Positions 34,701 through 44,730 of a stretch of 64,000 bases of DNA are shown here, piece after piece (position 1 is the stretch's first letter; every line of letters starts with the position of its first letter). The stretch lies in assembly GCF_035222275.1 (NCBI RefSeq), contig NW_026946360.1, positions 186,001-250,000 of the forward strand, in the 5' to 3' direction. Position numbers and translations under genes: made by a program. Under the pieces are notes generated by a model, which saw only the letters and a list, made by a program, of their open reading frames with translations, had not been told where the DNA came from and did no database searches. The DNA comes from Podospora bellae-mahoneyi (taxonomy: Eukaryota > Ascomycota > Sordariomycetes > Sordariales > Podosporaceae).

Positions 34701-37700
34701 TGAATTTCAAGGCATCAACCCCCGTGGCAAAGTCTTGACCAACCTCCCCAATCATCCCTGGCATTATGACGGCCACTACTGGTATGAAAGTCGCCTGTCC
34801 CACATGAGGAGGTTTCCCAAGTTTCCCCGTCACGACCTCTTGGGGTCTCACATTGCCGAGTGTGGTGATGCTGAGCCTGCATGGCGAAACATTTTGCGTC
34901 TCGCCGACGTCCCCTGGATCAGAGACCACATGGTCGGGCCCGATATCGTTTTTCCTGCGGCAGGCTACATTGCCATGGCAGGTGAAGCCGTTCGACAGGT
35001 CACGGGCTGCACTGATTACACTCTCCGAGAGATATCCATCGGCCACGCCATGATATGCCGAGACTCGGGGCACAACGAGACCGTTTTAACGCTGCGTCCC
35101 CACCGTCTGACAACGAGCCTGAACTCGGCGTGGTACGAGTTTACAATCTCGTCGTGCAACGGAGGGGCGTGGACCAAGCACTGCTCTGGTCAGGTCAGAG
35201 GCGGACGACACCTTGACAGCGTCGAGGTGCCCGCAATCAGCGACCTGCCGAGAAAGATTGCGTCAGGACCGTGGTACCAGACGTGGCGCAATGTCGGGCT
35301 CAACTACGGTCCTCGGTTTCAGGGCATCGAGAGGCTTTCTGCTCATCCTGCCGAGAACAAGGCTGTGGCTCACATCATCAACAGAATCGATGAGAACGAC
35401 TCTGTCTATCAGCTTCACCCGACGACCATTGACTGCTGTCTCCAGTTGTTCATGGCAGCGGCTTGCCGTGGACAGACACGAGCCATGCACAAGCGGTCGA
35501 TCGTCCCCACGTTCCTTGGTGATGTCTACATCGGGGCTTTGGGTGCCAATAATGAGATGACTGTGGAGGCTAGGGCTGACTACACAGTCAGAGGAGGCGT
35601 CGATGGCACATGCATGGGCGTCGGTCGAAACAATGAGGATATTGTGCTCGTCATCAGAGACATCAAACTGTCCCCTGTGGGGGAAGAAGAGCCTGCTTCT
35701 GAAGTTGATCCTCATGCTGGCGCGCACCTCGTATGGAAGCCCCATGTGACCTTTCAAGACCCGAGAGACTTGGTCGACGTCCGGACCCTGGTGGAGCAAG
35801 AAACATTTCCCTTGTTGCAAAAATTGACGCTATGCTGCTCCATTGAGGCTTGTAAGCGCCTGGAGGGCGTCATCCATACAATCACTCATGAACACCTCAG
35901 GAAATTTCATGCTTGGTTGCACGCCCAAGTGGAACAGGCCAAGACTCAGGGATATGCCCTCGTCGATGATGTTGACGAACTCCTCCAGCTATCCTCGACG
36001 GAGCGAGTAACTCTTATTTCCCAAACAGCCAGGGAGATTGAGAACACAGAAGCATCCATCATTGGCACGGCTGTTCACAGGATCTTTGATGCAATCGAGG
36101 AGATTTTCCGGGGCGACATTGAAGCGCTCGAGGTTCTTCGAGAGGGAGATGTGTTGACCGACTTGTACAACTTCATTGACAACAAGAATTACAGCCGATT
36201 CTTAAAACTGCTGAGCCACAGCAAGCCGAACCTAAAGATTCTCGAAGTCGGGGCCGGCACTGGAGCAACGACCGAGGTCGTCTTGGGTTCGCTGGATTCC
36301 TTCTCGTCCTACACCTTCACCGACATCTCTCCTGGCTTTTTCCCTGCGGCCAAGGAAAGATTCGACAAAGTCAAAGCCATGGAGTTTATGCCCCTTGATA
36401 TCAGTATTGACCCAGCAAGTCAGGGGTTTAAACTTAGCTCATATGATCTCGTCATTGCCACCAACGTCTTGCACGCCACGCCCAGCCTGCACGAGACGCT
36501 TGTCAACGTGAGGAAGCTACTGAAGCCCGATGGGCAGATGCTTTTGCAAGAGCTTTCCCCAACGACAAAGTGGTTCAACTACACCATGGGCCCGCTTTCG
36601 GGTTGGTGGCTGGGAGAGGCAGATGGTCGTCCCGACGAACCCTACGTTGGCTCTCAAAGATGGATTGATGAAATGTCCAAAGCTGGGTTTGGGTATGCTC
36701 ACCCGGTTATGCTCGATGAAAAGGACGCGTTCTACGAGCTCAACATTACCTGGGTCGCATCGTGTGTTCCTCCTCCCGTGGACCGCCGAGGCATCTCCGT
36801 CCTGTCAGCACAGCCAGAAAGCCCCGTTGCCAGCGCCGTGGTCAAGGCCCTCCAGAACCGCAATTTTGAAGTGGAAATCATTGGGCTCCATGACACTCCA
36901 AAGAGCGACATAATCTCCATTCTCGATCTCGAGACAAACAAGCCCTTCCTCGATGGTTTATCTCCAACCACCTTCTCCCAGCTCCAGGCATTTACCACGA
37001 ACCTCGGCAACTCAAGCGGCTTTGGAATGCTCTGGTTGACTAAATCGTCCCAAGTCAACTGCACAGAGCCCCAATACTCACGTATTCTTGGTCTCGCCCG
37101 CACTATTCGCAATGAGCTTCTCGTCGACTTTGCCACCCTTGAGCTCGAAAACCTGGACTTTTTGGCTTCTGACGAACAGATGAATACAATCTGCCAAGTT
37201 CTCTGCCAGTTTCAACAGCAAATCGCCTCCGGTGGAGACCAAGGCGACGATTCCGGTTCCGACTACGAGTATGCCCTGGTCAACAACACCGTTTATGTCC
37301 CTCGTTTCCATCGCTTTTCTGTGGAGGACAGCTTGGCTCTCAAAGCTGACCCAGCGTCCGGCGGAGCGGCTAAGAGCCTCAAAGTAACGAAACGGGGCTC
37401 GCTGAAAGGCCTCGAATGGGTAAATGTCCCCAACTCAGAGCTCGACGCATCCATGCTGGTTGGTGATGAGGTTATTGTCGACACAAGAGCGGCAGGGCTG
37501 AACTTCAAGGACATCCTTACCGCTATGGGGGTGATTGACGGACAAAAGGTCGAGGGGACAGGGCTGGGGTTGGAGTGTGCCGGTGTCATCAGCGCTGTCG
37601 GACCCGGTGCTGCTTCCAATGGCCTCAAAGTGGGAGACAGGGTGGCTGTGGGGGCGTTCAACAGCTATGCCACCAGGGTAAAGGCAAGAATTGTGGCCAA

Positions 37701-39771
37701 GATATCAGACGAGATGTCATTCGAAGAAGCAGCGACAATTCCGAGCGTGTACTGCACGGTTATCCATGGCTTGTTGGATCTGGCAAGACTGAAAGCCGGT
37801 CAGGTAAATCGGTCCAAGCTCTGTTTGATCGCTCAAAGGTGCTAACTCCTTCAACAGTCCGTTCTCATCCACTCCGCCTGTGGCGGGATTGGTATCGCAG
37901 CGATCCATGTTGCTCGCATGGTAGGAGCGGAGATTTATGCGACAGTCGGTAGCGAAGAAAAGGTCCAGTACCTTGTTGATACCTTTGACATGCCGAGACA
38001 GCGTATCTTCCACTCTCGAGACTCTAGCTTTGTGGATGGCGTCTATCGTGAAACAAAGGGGCAGGGCGTTGATGTTGTTCTTAACTCTCTGTCGGGGGAT
38101 CTCCTCCATGCTTCGGTCAGTACCCGTGCACATACACCCGGCTCCAAGGCTAACAAAGCACAGTGGAAATGCGTTGCCGAGTTTGGCAGCATGGTCGAGA
38201 TTGGCAAGAGAGATTTCATCGGCCACGGTAAGTTGGCCATGGACATGTTTCAGGAGAACCGCTCCTTCTTCGGCGTGGACCTTGCGCCCATGTACGTCAA
38301 AAGACCAGAAATGGCCAAAAGGTACAATACATCTCGTTCTTGAAGCTCGTAGTGCAGGCCCGCTGACGTTCATCACAGTTTGCTGGAACGGGCCATGGCG
38401 TTTTACAAAGCAAAAAAGATTCATCCTATCCTCCCGATGACTTGCTACGACTGGTCTCAGCTGGAAGACGGGTTGCGGTTCATGCAGACAGGACAGCATA
38501 CCGGCAAGCTGGTGGTGCGTATGCCTGGGGACCCTTCACTTCTCCCGGCTACAGTCACTGTCCGGAGCGGGTTTTCCCTTCGTGCAGATGCATCGTATCT
38601 TCTTGTCGGTGGGCTGGGTGGCCTGGGTCGACAGGTAGCCATCTGGATGGCAGAGAGCGGCGCAAGGCATCTGATTTTCTTGTCTCGAAGCGGCCAAGAT
38701 GCTCCAGAAGCTTCCCAACTTACCGAAGAGCTTGCCGCCATGGGCTGCGCCGTCAAGGTCATCAAGGGTAGTGTAACAAGCTTGCCAGATGTCCGCCGGG
38801 TCGCATCCGAGGCACGGCCCCCTGTTGCTGGCATAGTTCAGCTGGCCATGGTTCTGAGGGATGCCGCATTCCCCCAAATGACACACAGCGACTGGGAGGC
38901 AGTCATGGGCCCCAAAGTTGAAGGGACATGGAACCTGCACAAAGCCTTTTCGGACGAAAACCTCGATTTTTTGGTTCTCTTTGGGTCTTCCTCTGGTGTC
39001 TGGGGCAACCGGGGGCAGGCCAACTACGCTGCTGCCAACACGTTCCTAGATTCGTTTGTTCAGTATCGCCATCATCTCGGTCTCTGCGCGTCGGTCATGG
39101 ATGTGGGCATTGTAGGCGATGTGGGCTACGTGAGCCAGAACAAGGCCGTCAAAGAGCTGTTCCAGTCCAAGGGTGCGCATATCCTGGGCGAGCAAGAGGT
39201 TCTTGATGCTCTAGAGCTTGCAATCAAGACATCAGGCCCCCCTGCTCAGAAGAGGTCCGCAACCGCTGAATCCTTTGTCAACAAGAGTCAGCTGGCTATT
39301 GGGCTGAGGGTCGATGAGTCGCGAGCTTCGGCCCAGAATCGTGCCGTCTCGCTGTGGGGTCGAGACCCTAGATTCGGTGTGTTGCGAAGCTATGAGAAGC
39401 AAAATGCTAGCACAGCGGGCACTATGCCAAGCGCAATGCTGGAGAAGCAGGATGGCTGCACTGATCTCGACGAATTATTTGCTGCTGCGAGTGACAATGC
39501 TCAGATATTTGCTGAGCCATCTGCCAGCGCCATCATTTCGCGGCACATTGGCACAACGCTTCTGACCTTCATGATGAAGCCGGTCGAGAGCCTGGATGTG
39601 ATGGCAAGCCCGGTATCGTTGGGCATCGATTCTCTGATGGCTATTGAGTTGCGCAACTGGTGTCGGCAGCGGCTGGGAACTGAGGTGACGGTTCTGGAGA
39701 TTATGGGGGCGCCGTCGATTGAGAGTCTGGGGATGAGTGTCGTGGAGAGATTGCTGGCTGAAAGAGCATGA
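31777..39771 (+). CDS. Highly reducing type I polyketide synthase (KS-AT-DH-MT-ER-KR-ACP)
   Basis: Eight exons (31777-32605, 32652-33164, 33219-33326, 33379-34266, 34319-37803, 37858-38115, 38164-38321, 38379-39771) give about 2543 aa. KS (~70-490) has active-site Cys242 in TACSSS plus EAHGTGT and NLGHAEG. AT (~575-880) has GHSSGE near 673 and AYHSHHM. DH (~945-1230) has H-x3-G-x4-P as [10 protein letters not shown] and an [10 protein letters not shown] aspartate. MT has [12 protein letters not shown] near 1420. ER (~1800-2110) has [13 protein letters not shown] has GGLGGLG near 2156 and NYAAANTF near 2296. ACP carries GIDSL with the pantetheine Ser near 2496. All catalytic motifs look intact, so a fully reducible, C-methylated chain is expected. 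The C-terminus ends after the ACP: no thioesterase, reductase or condensation domain, so release needs a partner. Confidence 0.95.
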
Positions 39772-39941
39772 GGCTGTGTAGCTGCTTGATACCTAATATT
39801 CATGTAATGACTTTGGCGGGTCAGATCTTGAGCCCTGCAGTCAATTTGGAGAACGAGGTCTTGTTGATAAAGAGCAATACTTTTGGGACCCCCCATTTCT
39901 CCTTCGTAGACCCCCATCCCACAACACTCTCACCCACTACT

Positions 39942-40010
39942 CACCTTTTTTTAAAAAACTTTTAAGAGTATTAGAAAGTATATATAAAGAGTAAGTCTTT
40001 CTTTTTTATA
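39942..40010. other. AT-rich junction at the right edge of the cluster
   Basis: After the PKS stop and a ~170-bp 3' flank, the DNA becomes A/T-rich (TTTTTTTAAAAAACTTTTAA, then TATATATAAAGAG) for about 70 bp. It then passes directly into the last codons of the SMP-30 N-terminal remnant. This mirrors the AT-rich block at the other edge near 19.7 kb, though the two show no clear sequence identity by eye. Confidence 0.5.
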
Positions 40011-40598
40011 CAATTTGATCTTCTGAATGATGGCTGATTTTTGCATCCCTGTTCCGGCAGCTGGCGCACCTGCATTCTGACAAAAGAACATTTCATCTGT
40101 GGATGGATTCCTGCATCATATGTTAGCCGAGTAGTCGTTGCCATGAGCTCAAACACGCTGTCGGTTGACTTATCACACTGGAGCCTCGTGAAACAAGGGG
40201 TCGTCATCGGTGTGGTTCAGCAGCGTCAAGGTTGGGTTGGGCCCAATAATATCCTCGAACTCCTTGCTGTAGATGTGAAAGGGCCGGGCAACTAGAGACT
40301 CTATTGTCGCATTTGGTGGTGCGAATGGCTGTGTTGGACCAGATACCGATGGTTAAGTTGACATTTTGGCTGGCATGATGAAGGGGATGAAAAGATCACA
40401 CACAATCCAAGCAATGAAACCTCCATATTCTGACGGTGGAGGAACAGTCGGGAGAACATTAAAGGCCCTTTGATCGATCCTTTGTGCCTGGGCCGCAAAA
40501 CTTTGCCTTTCGGCATGAAACAAGTCTGGAGTGCTGATACCGACGCCTAGAAAGACAGCTGATGACAGGAAGCTTTTGCCGAACTGTAATGGCGGCAT
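40011..40598 (-). pseudogene. SMP-30/gluconolactonase-like gene, N-terminal remnant
   Basis: Three exons can be read (40421-40598, 40177-40300, 40011-40110), encoding ~134 residues with an intact frame. They begin MPPLQFGKSFLSSAVFLGVG, a likely signal or anchor segment. Family segments follow: PFHIYSKEFEDIIGPNPTLT, DDDPLFHEAPV and then STDEMFFCQNAGAPAAG and SAIIQKIKL; these are the hallmark N-terminal blocks of fungal SMP-30/gluconolactonase-like secreted proteins. The last intron has a textbook CTAACATATGATGCAG end. Homology stops abruptly at 40011 in AT-rich DNA. The C-terminal third of such a gene lies at 19351-19686 on the same strand, so this looks like the 5' part of a gene interrupted by the PKS cluster. 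The gene can no longer make the full propeller. Confidence 0.75.
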
Positions 40599-41800
40599 GG
40601 TGCACAGTCTGAATAGGGTCTATGGAAGGTGCTTCCAGATCGTGGATGTCGGTATCTCTGTGTCTTGCACAAGAAGGAGACATTCTTCAGCAAAGCAGGA
40701 TAGAGGGGGAGAGCCATCATGTAGTTAGTCCGAATCCTACATCATAACCCCACTCGACCCCTGACACGGGTACCACAGGGCGTAAGACGGGATCTGCATA
40801 CATCCGCAATCCATGCGAAGATCGATATCTCATCCGAAATTCTGCCCAAGGGTGCCGTCGGACCGGCGCGGAGGTCCGGGCGCTGCGGCGGGCACCACCC
40901 CTTTGCGGTGGCAGGCTGAATAGATGTTATATATCCCCATGTTGAGACTTCCAAGGCTATCAATAATCATCCGCAATTGACCATGCTGTCTCCCAGGCAC
41001 AAACAACCACTTCTCGAGCCTCCAAACACCATGTCTTGTCGAGAGAGCAGGGCGGTGATGGTAATCCAGGGCCCGCAGAAACCATCGTGGTCCTGGAAAC
41101 GTGCAACAGGCCATTGCTGCCTGTACACAATCAGTTGAATAGACTGGGGGTCTTCTGGGGTGCGGGTTTTGGCTTGGAGTGTGGTTCTGGGTCTTCTCGT
41201 AAATGTAGCAGAACTGGCCCTGCGCGTTGAAGATCGTTTTGCCGCTGTGAAACTTTAGATTTTGTTGATCGCGATATCTTGGGATCAGGCTTGGGGATTA
41301 TCTGTTGGGTCTGGGGGTGCTCGTTCCGCAAGAGCCATGCACGAGGTGAGCTCTTGCTCTTTCGGTCAAGATATTCAATTTAGGGTTTGCACCTTCCTCG
41401 CACAACTTTCATTTCCATAGTAAAAGGGAAAGACCGCCCTTTTGGCAGCTGCGATGTTCATATTTTCCAACTGGATCCAACATCCTTGGATGTTGTCATA
41501 ATCGATCAATGGGAGCCACGCCCTTGCCTCCTACTGGAGCACTTTTGTTCTCAGCTAAGAATCCGGGCAGTCTGTCTGGTGTACCTAGACTTTGATATTT
41601 GATTATTGCGCCATGCTGTATAACCAACACCGCCTTTTGAGCCAAAATAGTGCGAGGTCTTTGGACTTGATCAGCTCGGTGCCAAAGTAGAGTTGGAGAA
41701 TGCTTCTTCTCGTATAGTCCGTCCTGCCATACCACCGGCTGCTTCAATCATTCACCAAACCAACGCTTGTAAGGCTGTGTTATTCTTACTATCGACTTTT
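40599..41800. other. Intergenic, no gene seen
   Basis: 1.2 kb between the SMP-30 remnant start and the 3' end of the reductase gene. Only short frames without recognisable content. Confidence 0.5.
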
Positions 41801-42962
41801 TCAAATTATCGCCTCTGTTTCCTCAAAACTCACAAAGAATCGCGCACTATCCACCACGCTCTCCCGAAACATCACCCAGTCTCTCCCCAACACTTTCCTT
41901 GCTGGCTCGGAATTAAACTTCTTCATTGCCGCCCTCGTTTTCTTAACCTCCTCAACCTTCTCTGCAGACGCCTCCCTGATAACACCTCTCAGATTATCCC
42001 CGAACTCCTCCCTCAAAACCTGTGCCATCTGACCAGGACTAACATTATCCTGCGCTACAAGCAAAAGCCTCTCCCTCCTCTTCTCCTCCCCATCACCCTC
42101 AGCCAAGTCATTCGCCACAGTCTTCACCACCACCTCCGCCACATCCCTAACATCAACAAAAGTCCCCCTAATGACGCTCGCCTCGGGGACCTCGCCTCCA
42201 TGCATCACATCCCAAATGTCCTTCACCCGCATGCTCAGCCCAGACAACGGGCTCGGCATAAACAACGGCGGCCCCAACACAGGACTGGGACAAAAAGTCG
42301 TGACATCCACCGCCTTCCATCTTGGATCATTCTTGTCATCGACGATCTTCCAGAGTGCCTTTTCTGCAGCGGTTTTGCTGGCTTGGTAGGTGATGTAACC
42401 GGGTGTGCTGTCCCCCAGCTCTGCCACCTTGGCCTCGGCTTCTTGGTTCCAATCTGCCGAGGTAAAAACGTGATCCGGAGAGCGGTAAGGGGGTGGTGAG
42501 TACACTGCGCTGATGGAGGACATGAACGCCACTGATTTGATCTTGGTGGGGGCCTCAACGGCGGAGGTGAGTAGGGAAGTGGTCCCGTCAACGGCGGCCT
42601 TCATCATGGGGGCTGGGTCGCCGTCGGCCATCGAAACCGGAGAGGCGAGGTGGGCTATGGCTTGGACACCTTTTTGATGTCATGATCAGGTCATTCAGTA
42701 CAGACAGGAGCACGGGAAGGAGGGACCTGCCTTGGATCGCATTGTCAAACGCCCCTTTGATGGTGATGTCAGGAACCTCGACTATCTCGACCTTGCCGCC
42801 GCCTGCTTTCTGGGGTGCGGACAATGCGCGAAGCAAGGACTCGACATTAGGAGAGGCTTTGTTTCGGACCGTGCCCCTGACGCTGAAGCCGGCCTGGAGG
42901 AAGCGGGCGGCGGTGTGCGCGGCGATGTAGCCGTTGATTCCGGTGATGAGAACTTTTGCCAT
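41801..42962 (-). CDS. NAD(P)-dependent epimerase/reductase, GRE2/dihydroflavonol-reductase type
   Basis: Two exons (42731-42962, 41801-42669) give 366 aa. The extended-SDR cofactor loop is MAKVLITGINGYIAAHTA, and the catalytic pair is in YITYQASKTAAEKALW. FMSSISAVYSP supplies the Ser. These are features of the GRE2-like carbonyl reductase branch, which reduces ketones and aldehydes in the cytosol. The 61-nt intron starts with GC (AAG followed by GCAGGT) rather than GT, and only this donor keeps the frame into GVQAIAHLASPVS. The gene lies just outside the interval bounded by the SMP-30 pieces, so membership of the PKS pathway is open; it could be an old neighbour. Confidence 0.87.
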
Positions 42963-43250
42963 TGTGCGCTGGACAGCCTTTGCAGGTGAACTGAATTGGT
43001 GAATTCCTGGAACTGAAAATTGAATCGGAGACTGGATAAAAAATAAGATGGCCGATATCGCTACGAGCGACTCGCAAACAACACCGGCCGGTGTCACACA
43101 CGCCCCTTGCCACGACAACGCCCGCCCGGGTCATACATATCCCGATGCCAGCCGACGGCTCCTGGGCTCACTTATCGTGGCAGCCTTTCATCCGAAACCT
43201 TCATCTTTATTTCATCTACCGCACTCCGTATGTACAAATCCCGAACCCCC

Positions 43251-44057
43251 TTAATTGAACACGTTCGGCACCGGGTTCCTCAAGTAAGGCTTCACCGCCG
43301 TCGTCCCGTTGAAATCCCTCGACACCGCCTGGGCAAACGCCTGCGCAATCACATCCGCCCCCTCGGGGCTGGTGTGGGTGTAATCCACAGGGTAAAAGCT
43401 ATTCACCTTCTGGCTCCCCAACCGCTGATACGTCTTGGTCACAGCCTGGTAGTGATCCACAAAGCTCGCCCCGCTGCCCACGTTCCTCGCCGCGGCAGCA
43501 GCGTACGGCACGAACCTCGGCGGCTCGTAGTTCCCGCTCCACTGCCCGTTCTGCCACAGGTTCTTGGGCGTCTGGGCGCTGAAGACGACCTTGGCCCCCT
43601 TGGCGATGAGAGCCCTACCGGCCGTCTGGAGGTAGTGGTTGTACGTGTAGACCGTCTCGCCTGTCTTGCCTGACCTGCAGACCTCGTTTCCTGTGCCGGG
43701 GCAGGCGCTGCGGCCGTTGTCGTTGGCCGAGTTGGGGGAGCTGCCGTCGTTGTGCCCGAAGCTGATGATGACGATGTCGTTGGGGACAACGAGGCGCTCG
43801 ATCTCGGCGAAGCGGCCTTCGTTGGTGAAGCTGCGGGCGGAGCGGCCGGAGATGGCCTTGTTGACGACCGAGATGGTGAGGTACCTGGAGAGGTACTCGC
43901 CCCAGCCGTTGTGCGGGCTGTTTGTGCGGGCCATGGTGCTGTCGCCGGCCAGGTAGACGGTGGGTGGCTTGGTTTGGCGAGGGGAGTTCTGCGAAGGGGC
44001 GGCGTTGCTTCCCGCCGCCATGAGGAGCGGGAGGAGGGTGGCCGGTGAGAACTTCAT
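43251..44057 (-). CDS. Rhamnogalacturonan acetylesterase (CE12-like SGNH hydrolase)
   Basis: A single exon of 268 aa starting MKFSPATLLPLLMAAGSNAA, a signal peptide. The SGNH blocks are clear: VYLAGDSTMA (Ser near 40), NKAISGRSARS (Gly), ISFGHNDGS (Asn) and VDYTHTSPEGAD (Asp and His). This arrangement, with RSARSFTNEGRF after block II, is that of Aspergillus rhamnogalacturonan acetylesterase. It should remove acetyl groups from pectin rhamnogalacturonan I outside the cell. An in-frame ATG lies 41 codons upstream, but the signal peptide fixes the start used here. It lies close to the reductase gene and has no evident tie to the PKS cluster. Confidence 0.92.
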   Translation of the reverse strand: MKFSPATLLPLLMAAGSNAAPSQNSPRQTKPPTVYLAGDSTMARTNSPHNGWGEYLSRYLTISVVNKAISGRSARSFTNEGRFAEIERLVVPNDIVIISFGHNDGSSPNSANDNGRSACPGTGNEVCRSGKTGETVYTYNHYLQTAGRALIAKGAKVVFSAQTPKNLWQNGQWSGNYEPPRFVPYAAAAARNVGSGASFVDHYQAVTKTYQRLGSQKVNSFYPVDYTHTSPEGADVIAQAFAQAVSRDFNGTTAVKPYLRNPVPNVFN

Positions 44058-44730
44058 GATGAGGGTCTGTGGCGGTGGTGACTTCGCTCCCGATCTCGTA
44101 TCCTTCCCTCCATAACACGGACAGAGGGGGGTCGTGGTCTCTTTTAAAGCAGCCGGCTTCCATCTCCCCGGGGGTCCCACAACATGCCCATCGTGTCATA
44201 TTTCGTCGACTTTGCAATGTTGCATTTCTTTCCCGGTAGGCTAGCTTCGGGTTTCCTGGATAACGGCCTGGATTCCACCAGCGAGAGGAGACCTTGCGCA
44301 CTTGCGCAGCACGCTCTCCTCGCCATAGCGGAAAGCGGGAAAACTCATCAAAGCCACAACCGACCGAACGGGACCCTCCACGTTACCGTCGCCAACAAGA
44401 AATCCCCCGGGCTAGTGTCGTAACATGTTACGGTTTGGTGCGGCTAAAAGGGGAAATAAAGAATCTGGGATTTTCCCCAGATCCAGTCATCGTCTCCGAC
44501 GGCACCTCTGTCGGGAGAATGATCCAAACAAGGTATTACGGGTTCTCAGCAGCCGAGTAAGTGGTCAGCGGCATGACATGTCCTTGGCAATATGGCAGGC
44601 AAAGCTCCACTTACATCAGCTCTTTGTAGCAGTTTCACGAGAGCGAAGCGTACGGAACAATCTGAGATTGGAGGGAAAAGTTTCGAAACCCCCAAGCAAT
44701 GACGCTAATTCGACCAAATGCTATGAAACA
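44058..44730. other. Intergenic, promoter of the esterase gene
   Basis: No gene is seen between the esterase start and the stop of the regulator gene. Confidence 0.45.

Noticed and set aside
19351-40598. A large captain-driven mobile element (Starship type) as the carrier of the cluster
   Set aside because: No tyrosine-recombinase captain gene, transposase or terminal repeats were seen within or at the edges of the block; only AT-rich junctions remain.
40421-40598. Separate small gene starting MPPLQFGKSF
   Set aside because: Splicing joins it to PFHIYSKEFEDIIGPNPTL and the NAGAPAAG block, so it is the first exon of the SMP-30 N-terminal remnant.
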